NCBI RefSeq assembly: GCF_008386695.1
Contig: NZ_VUOC01000003.1
Location: 879,286-943,285, forward strand
DNA length: 64,000 nt
From: Chitinophaga agrisoli
GTDB lineage: Bacteria > Bacteroidota > Bacteroidia > Chitinophagales > Chitinophagaceae
Reading direction: 5' to 3'
Position numbers and translations under genes: made by a program. Each line of letters opens with the position of its first letter. Positions within the stretch are counted from its first letter, which is position 1. The notes below the pieces were generated by a model. The model made no database searches, was not told where the DNA came from, and worked only from the letters and a program-made list of their open reading frames with translations. Shown here one piece after another: positions 26,284-36,076 of the stretch.

Positions 26284-27345
26284 ATGCGCCTGTGGATGAT
26301 CATATTGGTGGCCATTTTATGGATACCTGCGGCCGTAGCGGCGCAGGAACAAACTGCGCCCCGGAAACCCTTCAACTGGCTGCGGACAACAAACGATTCC
26401 GCTTACATTGATGACTATACCCGTGATATCACTTTCCGCCTCTATGGCTCCCGCAAATACACTACTTTCGATATTGTAGATACCAAACGGGATAAGGAGA
26501 TCCTGTACCGGCCTAATGATAACTTCAACATAGGTTTTGGCGCCAACTACAAGTTCCTGGGCATTAATATTGGGTTTAACCTGCCCTTTATTAACAAAGA
26601 TGACGAAGTGTATGGCCGCACCCGGTACCTGGATCTGCAAACCCACCTATACCTGCGTAAACTGGTAGTGGATTTTTACTGGCAGTATTACCGGGGTTAT
26701 TATATAGCCGCCAGTGATAATGGCTTATTATCTACCGCTGGTATTAATACAGAAGAAGGCAAACCCCTGATGATCCGCCCGGATCTTCACACCCGTAACT
26801 ATGGGCTAAGCATGCTGTATGTTTTCAACGATGAGCGCTTCTCTTACCGTGCGGCTTATCTGCAGAACGATTACCAGAAAAAAAGCGCAGGTTCCCTGAT
26901 ACTGGGCGGCGAGATCTTCAGCACCAAGATAGATGGAGACTCCTCCCTGATACCCACCAGCCTGGAAGAACCGGATTTTTTTGAGGGCAAACGCTACGAT
27001 CGCTCCGGCATTATCAGCGTGGCCGCCACGGCAGGGTATGCGTACACGTTCGTATACAAACGGCATTTGTTCCTTACCCTCTCACTTTCCGGAGGGTTAG
27101 GGGTGAATGTGACCAAATTATTTATGATGGATGGCAGCCGCTCCCGGGAGGGAGGCTGGCAGCTGAATAACACTGTTCGCGCTTCTATTGGCTATAATTC
27201 TAACCGCTATTTTGCAGGTATTCACTATGTAAATGTGGTCACCCGCAGCGAAACGCCGGTGGCTAATACCTACCAGACCTTTGGCACCGGTAACTTCCGT
27301 ATTAGCCTGGTAAGGAGGTTTGCCTTGAAGAAATCGCTGTTTTAG
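26284..27345 (+). CDS. DUF4421 family outer-membrane-type protein
   Basis: A 353-residue exported protein of the Bacteroidota family DUF4421. The ATG at 26284 gives a good signal peptide (MRLWMIILVAILWIPAAVAAQ); an upstream TTG at 26260 would add eight unlikely residues. The mature part alternates aromatic and polar residues (for example FNIGFGANYKFLGINIGFNLPF, VVDFYWQYYRGYY, YAYTFVYKRHLFLTLSLSGGLG), as expected of a beta-barrel in the outer membrane. Function unknown. It ends convergently with aconitase. Confidence 0.82.
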   Translation: MRLWMIILVAILWIPAAVAAQEQTAPRKPFNWLRTTNDSAYIDDYTRDITFRLYGSRKYTTFDIVDTKRDKEILYRPNDNFNIGFGANYKFLGINIGFNLPFINKDDEVYGRTRYLDLQTHLYLRKLVVDFYWQYYRGYYIAASDNGLLSTAGINTEEGKPLMIRPDLHTRNYGLSMLYVFNDERFSYRAAYLQNDYQKKSAGSLILGGEIFSTKIDGDSSLIPTSLEEPDFFEGKRYDRSGIISVAATAGYAYTFVYKRHLFLTLSLSGGLGVNVTKLFMMDGSRSREGGWQLNNTVRASIGYNSNRYFAGIHYVNVVTRSETPVANTYQTFGTGNFRISLVRRFALKKSLF

Positions 27346-27376
27346 AATGATACTATTTTACCTGTTTTTAGAAAGG

Positions 27377-27410
27377 GCTTAGGTTCGGTTTAGGTTCGGT
27401 TTAGGTTCGC
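27377..27410. repeat. Short tandem repeat TTAGGTTCGGT
   Basis: Three consecutive 11-bp units of TTAGGTTCG plus G/T variants lie between the DUF4421 stop and the terminator; a fourth degraded copy (TTAACGTTCG) follows. Confidence 0.75.
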
Positions 27411-27456
27411 TTAACGTTCGAACAACGGGTTTTGTTAATATACTATCAGTAAATAG

Positions 27457-27489
27457 AAAAGCACTGGCGTTTTACACCAGTGCTTTTTT
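27457..27489. terminator. Bidirectional terminator between DUF4421 gene and aconitase
   Basis: AAAAGCACTGG pairs with CCAGTGCTTTTT around a short loop at 27468-27476, with A and T runs on both sides. Confidence 0.85.
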
Positions 27490-27510
27490 ATTTATCAGCT
27501 ATTAAGTTCC

Positions 27511-29778
27511 TTATGCCTTTGCGAACTCAGAGCGGATCACGTTCAGTGCGCCACCCGCTTTGAACCACTCGATCTGTTGTTCATTGTAGGTGTGGTTAAC
27601 GGTGATCTCGTCCTGGCTGCCGTCTTTATGGTTCAGCACCACGGTCAGCGTTGTGTTGGGAGCAAAGCTGGTCAGGCCGTTGATATCGAAGGTATCATCT
27701 TCCTGCACTTTCTCATAATCTTCCTTATTGGCAAAAGTAAGCGCCAGCATACCTTGCTTTTTCAGGTTGGTTTCGTGGATACGTGCAAAAGATTTAACCA
27801 GGATAGCCCTAACGCCCAGGTGACGGGGTTCCATAGCTGCGTGCTCACGGCTGGAGCCTTCGCCATAGTTCTCATCACCTACTACTACCGCGCCAATGTT
27901 GGCGGCTTTGTAAGCGCGCTGGGTGGCCGGTACCGGACCGTATTCGCCGGTCAGCTGGTTCTTTACAGTATCGGTTTTATCGTTGAACGCATTTACAGCG
28001 CCAATCAGCATGTTGTTGGAGATATTATCCAGGTGACCGCGGTATTTTAACCAGGGGCCAGCCATGGAAATATGGTCCGTAGTACACTTGCCTTTTGCTT
28101 TGATCAGCAGTTTCAGGCCTTTCAGGTCTATGCCTTCCCATGCAGCAAACGGCGCCAGTAACTGTAAGCGGTCGCTGGTGGGAGATACGATCACCTGTAC
28201 GCCTTTACCGTCTGCAGCAGGCGCCTGGTAACCGGCGTCTTCTACGGCAAAGCCTTTGGAAGGCAGTTCAAAACCGGTAGGCTCGTCCAGCATAACTTCC
28301 TTACCGTCTTTGGTCTTCAGTTTGTCTGTGAGCGGGTTAAAAGTAAGGTCGCCCGCAATGGCCAGCGCCGTTACAATTTCCGGAGATGCTACGAATGCGT
28401 GGGTAGATGCCAGGCCATCATTACGTTTCGCAAAGTTGCGGTTAAACGAAGTGATGATGGAGTTCTTACGGTTAGGATCGTCTATATGACGGGCCCATTG
28501 ACCAATACAGGGACCGCAGGCATTTGCCAGCACTACGCCGCCTATCTGGTTAAAGGTAGCCAGCAGGCCATCCCTTTCAATGGTATAACGTACCAGCTCA
28601 GAACCGGGGGTGATGGTGAATTCAGACTTCACATCCAGGTTCTTGTCTATGGCTTGTTTAGCCAGGGAGGCAGAGCGGGTGATATCTTCGTAGGAAGAGT
28701 TGGTGCAGGAGCCTATCAGGGCAACTTCCAGCTTCTCAGGCCAGTTGTTTTCCTTTACAGCCTGTGCAAATTTAGAGATAGGCCATGCCAGATCCGGGGT
28801 GAAGGGGCCGTTTACATAAGGCTCCAGCTCGTTCAGGTCTATTTCAATTACCTGGTCATAGTATTTGGAAGGATCAGCGTATACCTCAGCATCCGGGCGC
28901 AGGTGTTCTTTAACGCCATCTGCCAGGGCAGCTACTTCGGTACGGCCGGTCACTTTCAGGTAGCCTGCCATCTTCTCGTCATAAGCAAATACGGAACAGG
29001 TAGCGCCTATTTCCGCACCCATGTTACAGATAGTGCCTTTGCCGGTAGCGCTCAGGCTGTCAGCGCCTTCGCCAAAGTATTCAACAATAGCGCCGGTACC
29101 GCCTTTTACGGTCAGGATACCTGCTACCTTCAGGATCACGTCCTTGGCAGAGGTCCAGCCGCTCATTTTACCGGTCAGCTTTACGCCTATCAGCTTGGGC
29201 ATCTTCAGTTCCCAGGCCAGGCCGGCCATTACGTCTACTGCATCGGCGCCGCCTACGCCTATGGCCAGCATACCTAAACCGCCGGCATTGGGCGTGTGAG
29301 AATCCGTACCTATCATCATACCACCGGGGAATGCATAGTTTTCCAGCACTACCTGGTGAATGATGCCGGCGCCGGCTTTCCAGAAGCCAATGCCATATTT
29401 ATTGGAAATAGAGGAAAGGAATTCGTAAACTTCTTTGTTGGTGTCCAGGGCTGTGGCAAGATCCTGCTGAGCGCCGGTCTTGGCCTGTATAAGGTGATCA
29501 CAGTGTACTGTAGAGGGAACCGCTACTTTATCACGCCCGCACGTCATAAACTGTAACAAGGCCATCTGAGCGGTTGCATCCTGCATGGCTACACGATCCG
29601 GTGCAAATTCCACGTAGGATTTTCCTCTTTCATACGGCGTAGTAGCAGGTGCGTACAGGTGGGCGTATAAAATCTTTTCTGCCAAAGTGAGCGGGCGACC
29701 TAACATCTTACGGGTAGCTTCCACTTTACCCGGCAGTGCCGCATACACTTGTTTAATCATTTCAATATCAAACACCAT
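27511..29778 (-). CDS. Aconitate hydratase, mitochondrial type
   Basis: A 755-residue aconitase that interconverts citrate and isocitrate in the TCA cycle. The [4Fe-4S] cysteines are in GSCTNSS and [49 protein letters not shown] and the C-terminal swivel domain signature [22 protein letters not shown] are intact. The length and sequence style resemble eukaryotic mitochondrial aconitase more than E. coli AcnA or AcnB, which is usual in Bacteroidota. Monocistronic, with a terminator shared with the convergent gene. Confidence 0.96.
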   Translation of the reverse strand: MVFDIEMIKQVYAALPGKVEATRKMLGRPLTLAEKILYAHLYAPATTPYERGKSYVEFAPDRVAMQDATAQMALLQFMTCGRDKVAVPSTVHCDHLIQAKTGAQQDLATALDTNKEVYEFLSSISNKYGIGFWKAGAGIIHQVVLENYAFPGGMMIGTDSHTPNAGGLGMLAIGVGGADAVDVMAGLAWELKMPKLIGVKLTGKMSGWTSAKDVILKVAGILTVKGGTGAIVEYFGEGADSLSATGKGTICNMGAEIGATCSVFAYDEKMAGYLKVTGRTEVAALADGVKEHLRPDAEVYADPSKYYDQVIEIDLNELEPYVNGPFTPDLAWPISKFAQAVKENNWPEKLEVALIGSCTNSSYEDITRSASLAKQAIDKNLDVKSEFTITPGSELVRYTIERDGLLATFNQIGGVVLANACGPCIGQWARHIDDPNRKNSIITSFNRNFAKRNDGLASTHAFVASPEIVTALAIAGDLTFNPLTDKLKTKDGKEVMLDEPTGFELPSKGFAVEDAGYQAPAADGKGVQVIVSPTSDRLQLLAPFAAWEGIDLKGLKLLIKAKGKCTTDHISMAGPWLKYRGHLDNISNNMLIGAVNAFNDKTDTVKNQLTGEYGPVPATQRAYKAANIGAVVVGDENYGEGSSREHAAMEPRHLGVRAILVKSFARIHETNLKKQGMLALTFANKEDYEKVQEDDTFDINGLTSFAPNTTLTVVLNHKDGSQDEITVNHTYNEQQIEWFKAGGALNVIRSEFAKA

Positions 29779-29888
29779 GAGAAATAAATTATTTAAGAGC
29801 GGTTAAAAATTGCACCGCGAAATTAACTAAAATCGGGAAGTTTTTAAAATAAGTCCGGTACCTTGGCACGATTATTTATTGCCGCCTG

Positions 29889-29922
29889 TTGCCCAAAAAA
29901 GATATGTAACCCACTATCTTTC
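29889..29922 (+). promoter_or_regulatory. Possible promoter for the pspC-like gene
   Basis: TTG at 29889-29891 and TATCTTTC at 29915-29922, spacer 23; the second box has seven of eight matches to TAnnTTTG positions that are fixed apart from the last base. It lies about 80 bases before the ATG at 30001. Confidence 0.4.
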
Positions 29923-30000
29923 AGTAACTAACAGGTATTGCCGTCCTTGGCCCCCACTGGGCCGCTTGGTTTTCACACCGGATTTTAATAAATTTGGATC

Positions 30001-30222
30001 ATGAAGCGTTTCAAGGATTTTGTGGAATGGCAGGCCTTTGGAGTATGTGCTGCCATTGGTGATAAGCTGGGGGTGGCTACCTCCCGTATCCGCCTGTTTT
30101 TCATCTACACATCATTCCTTACCATGGGGTCGCCCGTCATTATTTACATGATACTGGCTTTTTGGGTAAACATGAAGAATTACATCCTTAATGCCCGTCG
30201 TAACCCGTTAAGGTATTTATGA
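30001..30222 (+). CDS. Small PspC-domain membrane protein
   Basis: A 73-residue protein consisting of a PspC domain: FGVCAAIGDKLGVATSRIRLFFIY (the GVC.GLA.....VR..F box) followed by a membrane helix STSFLTMGSPVIIYMILAFWV-like at about 39-57. PspC proteins sense inner-membrane stress in the phage-shock response of proteobacteria; no other psp gene is nearby, and many Bacteroidota carry isolated short copies. The ATG at 30001 is preceded by a plausible promoter. Confidence 0.85.
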   Translation: MKRFKDFVEWQAFGVCAAIGDKLGVATSRIRLFFIYTSFLTMGSPVIIYMILAFWVNMKNYILNARRNPLRYL

Positions 30223-30279
30223 TCCAGGCGGAAAACGCCCGCCTTTCCCTGTGCCGCCGTACTGTATAAATGTGATACC

Positions 30280-30849
30280 ATGGCCCGTACACCCTCCCAT
30301 ATGATTCCGCTGGGTACGCCCGCGCCCGACTTTGAGCTCCGCGATGTGATTTCCGGTAATTTATTCCGCCTGCACCAGGACCCAGCGCCCGTTGGCACCG
30401 TGGTCATGTTCATCTGCAACCACTGTCCGTTTGTAAGATACGTACAGCCGGAAATGGTCAGGATTACCCGGGAATACCTGGCCAAAGGCATCCGTTTCCT
30501 GGCTATCAGCGCTAATGACGCCCTCCAGTACCCGGAAGATGGCCCGGAGCACATGCGGGAAGTAGCCGCAGAACTGGGTTATGAGTTCCCCTACCTGTAT
30601 GATGAGACGCAGCAGGTAGCCCTGGCCTTTGAAGCCGCCTGCACGCCGGACTTCTTTGTATATGACCGGGAGCTGAAACTGGTATACCGCGGCCAGCTCG
30701 ACGATGCCCGGCCCGGCAACGACCGCCCCCAGGACGGCAAAGACATGCGCGCTGCCCTCAATGCGCTCCTGGAAGACCAGCCTGTAAGCCCCCTCCAGAA
30801 ACCCAGCCTGGGTTGTAATATCAAATGGAAAATGGAGAAGACCGTGTAA
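30280..30849 (+). CDS. Thioredoxin-fold redoxin (AhpC/TSA type)
   Basis: A 189-residue cytoplasmic protein of the peroxiredoxin-like redoxin family. PLGTPAPDFELRDVISGN opens the domain and the active-site segment FICNHCPFVRYVQPEM carries a CxxC-type pair (Cys-Asn-His-Cys). A third cysteine lies in EAACTPDFFVYD. The family (often annotated thioredoxin family protein) is common but its electron partner is unknown. It is 57 bases after the pspC-like gene and could share its transcript. Confidence 0.88.
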   Translation: MARTPSHMIPLGTPAPDFELRDVISGNLFRLHQDPAPVGTVVMFICNHCPFVRYVQPEMVRITREYLAKGIRFLAISANDALQYPEDGPEHMREVAAELGYEFPYLYDETQQVALAFEAACTPDFFVYDRELKLVYRGQLDDARPGNDRPQDGKDMRAALNALLEDQPVSPLQKPSLGCNIKWKMEKTV

Positions 30850-30980
30850 ATCATACGCTTAACTACCATTTAACAATAAATTAAGTTTTTTTTAATACTA
30901 TCTTAAACTTTCCGCAAAACAGTTCATCTAAGCATTGATGCTGTTCACAAGAGGCAGCCATATCTATCATTAAAACTTGT

Positions 30981-31784
30981 ATGATGAACACTTTACTGAA
31001 GAACCTTTGCGTCGGCGCGCTCATCGCTGCTGGTATTTTTACGTTATCTTCCTGTTCCAAAAATGAGGACAACAGCGGTAAGGCCCGCTTCCAGGTTGCG
31101 CTTACGGACGATCCTGGCGATTTTAAAGCCGTATACATTGATGTGCAGGATGTGAATATCAACTACTCCGACAGCGATGACAATGGCTGGCAAACATTGC
31201 AAGGGTTCAAAAGAGGACGTTACAATCTGCTCACATTGGTGAATGATAAAGACACCGTGCTGGCAGACGCCTACATCAACACTGGCACCGTAAAAGAAAT
31301 CCGCCTGGTATTAGGAGACGACAACTGGGTAGTGACCAACGATGGCGACTCCGTTCACCTGCAAACGCCCAGCGGCCAGTCTTCCGGCGTTAAATTAAAG
31401 CTCAACTCAGATGTTGTAGCAGATGTATTGTACAAACTGGTACTGGATTTTGACGTGGCTAAATCCATACACCCGGCCGGCGGCAGCGGTAAATTTATAT
31501 TGAAACCGGTGATCAGGGGCTTTATGGAAGCGCAGGGCGGCGCCATTAAAGGGGCCGTATTGCCAGATTCCGTGCTTACTGCGGTAGTGGTGCTGAACGG
31601 CGCTGATACAGTGGCCAGCACCTACACAGACCATGGCGCTTATCTGATCAAAGGGGTGGATGCCGGTACATACTCCCTGCATTTTATTCCAACAGACACG
31701 TTATTCAACACCGCGATAAAAGACGGCGTATCTGTTACGCTGGGGCAGGTAACTGCTGTGGATACCGTGCGGTTACAGAAATAA
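30981..31784 (+). CDS. DUF4382 lipoprotein
   Basis: A 267-residue lipoprotein. The signal ends in TLSSC with the lipid-bearing Cys25, and the mature start SKNED is acidic just after a lysine, similar to surface-export signals of some Bacteroidota lipoproteins (inference). The body is a DUF4382 domain (about 35-180; ARFQVALTDDPGDFKAVYIDVQDVNIN) followed by a carboxypeptidase-regulatory-like beta sandwich (about 185-265; IKGAVLPDSVLTAVVVLNGADTVAST..G.Y.IKGVDAGTYSL). Function unknown. It ends at a bidirectional terminator. Confidence 0.88.
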   Translation: MMNTLLKNLCVGALIAAGIFTLSSCSKNEDNSGKARFQVALTDDPGDFKAVYIDVQDVNINYSDSDDNGWQTLQGFKRGRYNLLTLVNDKDTVLADAYINTGTVKEIRLVLGDDNWVVTNDGDSVHLQTPSGQSSGVKLKLNSDVVADVLYKLVLDFDVAKSIHPAGGSGKFILKPVIRGFMEAQGGAIKGAVLPDSVLTAVVVLNGADTVASTYTDHGAYLIKGVDAGTYSLHFIPTDTLFNTAIKDGVSVTLGQVTAVDTVRLQK

Positions 31785-31804
31785 TACCATCCATAAATAA
31801 TAAG

Positions 31805-31844
31805 AGCTGGTTGCCTCATCAACAGAGGCAGCCAGCTTTTTTTA
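31805..31844. terminator. Terminator after the DUF4382 gene
   Basis: AGCTGGTTGCCTC (31805-31817) pairs with GAGGCAGCCAGCT (31825-31837) with one G-T pair, then a run of T to 31843. Confidence 0.85.
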
Positions 31845-31867
31845 TTATCCTCAACTGCTGTCCGAGG

Positions 31868-32518
31868 CTAATTTTTATTATAAACAGCAAACTTAATATG
31901 GTCCGTGGCCAGCGTAGCACGCCGGTCACAGAAAAAGCCAATGCTCGCCAGGTTAGTGGCTGGTAGTGTGGCCGTGTGTACCAGCTGGTCATTGATATAA
32001 AACCTGCAAGGCTGACCAGGTACCTGCTCAATACGCAGCACATTATAGTCATCCTTACGGATGCAGGCGCAAGCGGTATATTCCTTAATAGGAGCGGACC
32101 CCATGTTCTCCCGCCGTTGAATGGTGAAGTGCCCGTCTGTAGTGATCAGGAAAGAATTTTCATCAAAAACACGCGCTGACTTTTTATCTACATTCCAGAT
32201 AATGCCATAAGTAGCATCCTCCTTCACGTGATCCGTCATTTTCATTTTCATCTCCAGTATTTGTGGCGCGGAGCCCAGATCCACTGCGCCAAGGCGCAAC
32301 GCAAAATACCAGGAGGAGTGCAGGTTATTCAGCACATAATTCCCTTTTACAATACCCGCGGTGGCGGTATCGCCATGGTTAATGACCGGCCATCGGCTGG
32401 AGCCGTCTTCATTAAAATGTTCCTGCCATAAAACCGTGGGGGATGGGGTTTGTGCTACAACATGAAACAGCTGCATTAGTACTAATGCAGCTGTCAGAAG
32501 GGTTATCTTATAAGCCAT
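31868..32518 (-). CDS. Secreted concanavalin-like beta-sandwich protein
   Basis: A 216-residue exported protein with a signal peptide (about 1-22, ending VVAQ). The mature sequence resembles laminin-G/3-keto-disaccharide-hydrolase-type beta sandwiches: WYFALRLGAVDLGSAPQILEMKMKM, YGIIWNVDKKSARVF, TDGHFTIQRRENMG, NVLRIEQVPGQPCRFYINDQLVHT and IGFFCDRRATLATDHIKF. This is the classic order of such domains, which bind carbohydrate or protein ligands. No catalytic residues are recognised. Convergent with the DUF4382 gene. Confidence 0.72.
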   Translation of the reverse strand: MAYKITLLTAALVLMQLFHVVAQTPSPTVLWQEHFNEDGSSRWPVINHGDTATAGIVKGNYVLNNLHSSWYFALRLGAVDLGSAPQILEMKMKMTDHVKEDATYGIIWNVDKKSARVFDENSFLITTDGHFTIQRRENMGSAPIKEYTACACIRKDDYNVLRIEQVPGQPCRFYINDQLVHTATLPATNLASIGFFCDRRATLATDHIKFAVYNKN

Positions 32519-32538
32519 AAGGCATTTGTGATCTAAGG

Positions 32539-32943
32539 TTAATCGAGGTGGAAATTGGTCATGCCATGATAGTGATTCTGTAACTGATTTACCGTTATCG
32601 TTCCCTTCAGATCGCGGTGCTCATCCCGGTAACTCAGTAGCGTCATCTCATGTCCGTCTTTCTGGTAAAGCCGTACGCTGAAAGGTCCGCGTATATACAA
32701 AGCGCCGCTACCGTTACTGGACTGCGCCTCATCCTTCTGGAACTTCAGGCGCAGCAACTGTGTCTCATCCAGCGGTATTTCATACAGGCTGTCGAAATCG
32801 TACCAGAATTCCTGCTGCTCATGGGTAAGTACACATGCCTGCTTGTCTTCCGGATTCACCTCCAGCACTTTCCCTTCCAGCAAATCGCCCTCATACTGTA
32901 CTAATACCGTATCGCCTGTTTTAACATCATGCAAACGTATCAT
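32539..32943 (-). CDS. Conserved-looking hypothetical protein
   Basis: A 134-residue acidic cytoplasmic protein without signal or membrane segments. The first half (KTGDTVLVQYEGDLLEGKVLEVNPEDKQACVLTH) looks like a small SH3-like barrel; the second half is beta-rich with histidines at the end (NHYHGMTNFHLD). I do not recognise a family. It lies 20 bases upstream of the secreted beta-sandwich gene on the same strand and 53 bases downstream of kdsA, so the three may be co-transcribed. Confidence 0.75.
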   Translation of the reverse strand: MIRLHDVKTGDTVLVQYEGDLLEGKVLEVNPEDKQACVLTHEQQEFWYDFDSLYEIPLDETQLLRLKFQKDEAQSSNGSGALYIRGPFSVRLYQKDGHEMTLLSYRDEHRDLKGTITVNQLQNHYHGMTNFHLD

Positions 32944-32996
32944 GGTGATTGATTTTGTGTTTGCATGAATTTAATAAAAAATCAGCAAAAATGCGC

Positions 32997-33827
32997 TCAG
33001 GCGTTTACATTTTCCTTCACCGCTTCCCTTATGCGTACCAGTTGCTCCAGCAGCTCTTCCAAAAGGTCCAGGCGTAGCATATTAGCGCCGTCAGACAGGG
33101 CTTTGGAAGGGTCCGGGTGCGTTTCAATAAAAAGGCCGTCAGCCCCGGTGGCAATAGCCGCCTTGGCAATAGTGCCTATCAGCTGCGGGTTACCGCCCGT
33201 AACGCCGCTGCTTTGGTTAGGCTGCTGCAGGGAGTGGGTGCAGTCCATTACCACGGGTACGCCATGATTCCGCATGATAGGGATGTTGCGGTAATCCACT
33301 ACCAGGTCCTGGTAGCCGAATGTAGTGCCACGCTCCGTCAGTATGATCTGGTTATTGCCTGCCTGCTGTATCTTTTCCACCGCAAACTTCATTGCCTCGC
33401 CACTTACAAACTGGCCTTTCTTTACATTCACTACCTTACCGGTTTCTGCGGCCGCCAGCAGAATATCTGTTTGCCGGCAAAGGAAAGCCGGTATCTGCAA
33501 TACATCTACATAAGCAGCGGCCATGGCAGCTTCTGCGGCAGAGTGTATATCAGAGGTCACCGGCAGGTTAAAGGCCTGGCCGGTCTTCTGCAGCAGTTCC
33601 AGCCCTTCTACATCGCCCACGCCGGTAAAGGAATGGATGCTGGTACGGTTGGCTTTACGGTAAGATGCTTTGAAAATATAAGGGATCTGTAAGCGCTTGC
33701 AGATGCCGGATACTTTTTCCGCTACCGTCATCAGCAGGTCCTCATTTTCTACCACACAGGGACCGGCAACCAGGAAAAAATTGTCTGGATTATATTGCTC
33801 TTTGAATAAAGCTTTCAGGTGTTTCAT
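32997..33827 (-). CDS. kdsA: 3-deoxy-8-phosphooctulonate synthase
   Basis: A 276-residue enzyme that condenses phosphoenolpyruvate and arabinose-5-phosphate to KDO-8-phosphate for LPS inner core. Family motifs are LVAGPCVVENEDLL, IFKASYRKANRTSIHSF (substrate lysine and arginines), TDIHS, QIPAFLCRQTDIL, LTERGTTFGY and DCTHSLQQPN. Length is normal. A TACCTTTA element lies upstream at 33908-33915. The hypothetical gene downstream may share its transcript. Confidence 0.96.
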   Translation of the reverse strand: MKHLKALFKEQYNPDNFFLVAGPCVVENEDLLMTVAEKVSGICKRLQIPYIFKASYRKANRTSIHSFTGVGDVEGLELLQKTGQAFNLPVTSDIHSAAEAAMAAAYVDVLQIPAFLCRQTDILLAAAETGKVVNVKKGQFVSGEAMKFAVEKIQQAGNNQIILTERGTTFGYQDLVVDYRNIPIMRNHGVPVVMDCTHSLQQPNQSSGVTGGNPQLIGTIAKAAIATGADGLFIETHPDPSKALSDGANMLRLDLLEELLEQLVRIREAVKENVNA

Positions 33828-34106
33828 CTGCTATTGTTTGTTTTTAATTCCCCGTGTTATGACGGCGGTTAACCAGCCCTAACACAGCTATTTTATTTTG
33901 AGGACGTAAAGGTACGTAATCCGTTAAATGTTTAAATTGTCATAATATTGTAACCACAAAACAGATAATGCGGGCGCCGCTCTCAATACAATGAAAAGAT
34001 TGTTGAAACATTGTCATGTGCTGTGATGCCCTGTTTAAAATTTTCACCAAAGCAATTAATATTACGGACGCAAGTATGCCCTGCGGGTGTACGTCAAAAA
34101 CCAAAC

Positions 34107-35045
34107 ATGAAGAAGGACAAAATACTGGTAATAGGCGCCTGCGGGCAAATAGGAGTGGAGCTTACCCTGGCATTAAGAAAAATGTATGGGGATGCGAATG
34201 TAGTGGCTTCTGATCTGCGCGAAGAGCATGAGCTGTTAAAAGGTACCGGCCCCTATGTTTCATTGGATGTAATGAACAAGGAGATGCTGCACGTACTGGT
34301 CATCCGCCATAACATCACCCAGATTTACCTGCTGGCCGCCATCCTTTCTGCTACTGGTGAAAAGAATCCGCTGCTTGCCTGGCACATCAACATGCAAAGC
34401 CTGCTGAATGTGCTGGACATTGCCAAGGAAGAAGGCCTGGATAAAATCTATTGGCCCAGCTCTATTGCCGTATTTGGTCCCAACTCCCCCAAAGAAACCA
34501 CCCCGCAGCATACCGTTATTGAGCCCACCACCATCTATGGTATCAGCAAGTTTGCCGGCGAGCGCTGGTGCGAGTACTATAACCACCGCTTCGGCATAGA
34601 CGTAAGAAGCCTGCGCTATCCCGGTCTTATTAGCTATAAATCCGCACCTGGTGGCGGCACTACAGACTATGCCATTGAGATCTTCCATGAAGCCCTGGAA
34701 GAAAAGAAATATACCTGCTTCCTCTCTGAAGATACCTATTTGCCCATGATGTATATGCCGGATGCTATCCGCGCTACAATTGAGCTCATGGAGGCAGACC
34801 AGGCCAAAATATCCGTACGCTCCTCCTATAACCTCAGCGCCATGAGCTTCTCTCCCAAAGAGATCGCCGCAGAGATAAAACAGCATATCCCGGAATTTAC
34901 CATCGGCTACCAGCCAGACTACCGGCAGCAGATCGCAGATGGCTGGCCCCAGAGCATTAACGACGAGCTGGCCCGCACAGACTGGGGCTGGAAACCGGAA
35001 TATGACCTGCCCAAGATGGTGACGGACATGCTGAAGAACCTGTAA
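34107..35045 (+). CDS. SDR-type L-threonine 3-dehydrogenase-like protein
   Basis: A 312-residue NAD-dependent epimerase/dehydratase-fold enzyme. The frame is open from 34011, but the ATG at 34107 (MKKDKILVIGACGQIG) gives the canonical start with the GxxGxxG nucleotide motif. The catalytic YGISK (YxxxK) and preceding SSIAVFG serine region are present. The sequence closely resembles the short-chain L-threonine dehydrogenases of Bacteroidota, which make 2-amino-3-ketobutyrate; the partner ligase gene kbl is not in the window. A sugar epimerase role is less likely. Confidence 0.85.
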   Translation: MKKDKILVIGACGQIGVELTLALRKMYGDANVVASDLREEHELLKGTGPYVSLDVMNKEMLHVLVIRHNITQIYLLAAILSATGEKNPLLAWHINMQSLLNVLDIAKEEGLDKIYWPSSIAVFGPNSPKETTPQHTVIEPTTIYGISKFAGERWCEYYNHRFGIDVRSLRYPGLISYKSAPGGGTTDYAIEIFHEALEEKKYTCFLSEDTYLPMMYMPDAIRATIELMEADQAKISVRSSYNLSAMSFSPKEIAAEIKQHIPEFTIGYQPDYRQQIADGWPQSINDELARTDWGWKPEYDLPKMVTDMLKNL

Positions 35046-35140
35046 CAAACCCTCCCTCCGCATTATATCGGATGCCAGATAAAGCCCTTTATGGTACTAA
35101 AGTGCTATTGTAATCGCTATGCCAATCGGCAACGACACAA

Positions 35141-35171
35141 TATCTTTGATAAACTGTAAGCAGCCTTACAG
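35141..35171 (+). promoter_or_regulatory. -7 element and leader hairpin of the GDPD gene
   Basis: TATCTTTG at 35141-35148 fully matches TAnnTTTG. The predicted start of transcription (near 35155) falls in CTGTAAG CAGC CTTACAG (35154-35171), a perfect 7-bp hairpin at the very 5' end of the message, which could protect it from decay. Confidence 0.45.
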
Positions 35172-35249
35172 CTAAACGTTAATGAAATTTTCATTTTGAT
35201 GAATGTGCCGTACTTGCTATTTTATCATTTGAAATCTGGGAGCACTTTT

Positions 35250-36074
35250 ATGAGATATTTTAAGGGGGATTTTCTCTTGCTATTGAGCCTTTGTTTGATT
35301 TCCCATATTGCGTTTGCGCAATCAGGCTTGCCTAGTAAGGGATTTGGCCGCTATTTCCTCATTGCCCACCGGGGTGGGGTAGTAGACAGCACCAACGCGG
35401 AGAACAGCCTGCCCGCCCTGCAGGACGCTATTGAAAGAGGATACTGGATGGTGGAGATGGACCTGCGCCTCACCCGCGATAGTGTGCTCATCATTCATCA
35501 CGATCCCGATTTTAAGCGCTACTATGGCGTGGAAAAAGCCGTATCCGCCATGACATGGGACGAGATCAGCCAGCTGCGCAGCGCCCGGGGCAACCAGGTC
35601 ATGAAGCTGGAAGACGCTCTCTCTGCCTGCAGCGGCAAGATCCAGGTCATGCTGGATAATAAGATCAGCGGCAACGATACCCTGCTGTTTTCGCAGGTGG
35701 TAAGCCTGTTGCAGAAATACGGGTTGGATAAGCAGGCCCTTATGATAGGCACAGATGAATCCACAGACTATTTCACCGGTAAGATAAAGCTGAGCTGCAC
35801 CCGCCAGCAGCTGGAAATAAATACCCAAAAACCAGGTTATAGCCCGGAATATTACTATCTTTTTGGAGAGACCGGCAGCATGACCGATGATGATGTAAAA
35901 TGGGCCCAATACCAGGGTATTATGGTAGTTGGGGTGCTGAATATGTTCCGTTATAAAGGTAAAAAAGGCAAAAGCCGCCCTTATCTGGCCGCCGCCCGGG
36001 ATGCCACCCGCCTTAAATCCCTGGGCGTGCAGTTCTTCCAGCTGGATTCCGAATTCGACCGTTTCTTCCGCTAA
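35250..36074 (+). CDS. Secreted glycerophosphodiester phosphodiesterase
   Basis: A 274-residue GDPD-family protein. The frame runs from 35196, but the ATG at 35250 (MRYFKGDFLLLLSLCLISHIAFA) begins a standard signal peptide and has GGGAG upstream. The catalytic core LIAHRGGVVDSTNAENSLPAL, MVEMDLRLTRDSVLIIHHDPDF and VMLDNK carries the metal and acid-base residues (His-Arg, Glu-Asp, His). These enzymes release glycerol-3-phosphate from deacylated phospholipids in the periplasm. A long terminator follows. Confidence 0.9.
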   Translation: MRYFKGDFLLLLSLCLISHIAFAQSGLPSKGFGRYFLIAHRGGVVDSTNAENSLPALQDAIERGYWMVEMDLRLTRDSVLIIHHDPDFKRYYGVEKAVSAMTWDEISQLRSARGNQVMKLEDALSACSGKIQVMLDNKISGNDTLLFSQVVSLLQKYGLDKQALMIGTDESTDYFTGKIKLSCTRQQLEINTQKPGYSPEYYYLFGETGSMTDDDVKWAQYQGIMVVGVLNMFRYKGKKGKSRPYLAAARDATRLKSLGVQFFQLDSEFDRFFR

Positions 36075-36076
36075 AT

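Noticed and set aside
27377-27410. Telomere-like TTAGG repeat
   Set aside because: It is a short 11-bp array inside a chromosome-like gene context, without linear-end features.
28399-29277. A 292-residue open frame opposite aconitase
   Set aside because: It lies wholly antisense to a clear aconitase gene; composition is that of a mirrored codon pattern and no family is recognised. The same applies to long frames opposite the threonine-dehydrogenase-like gene (34260-35063), hutI (18262-18846) and the giant gene (59428-60147).
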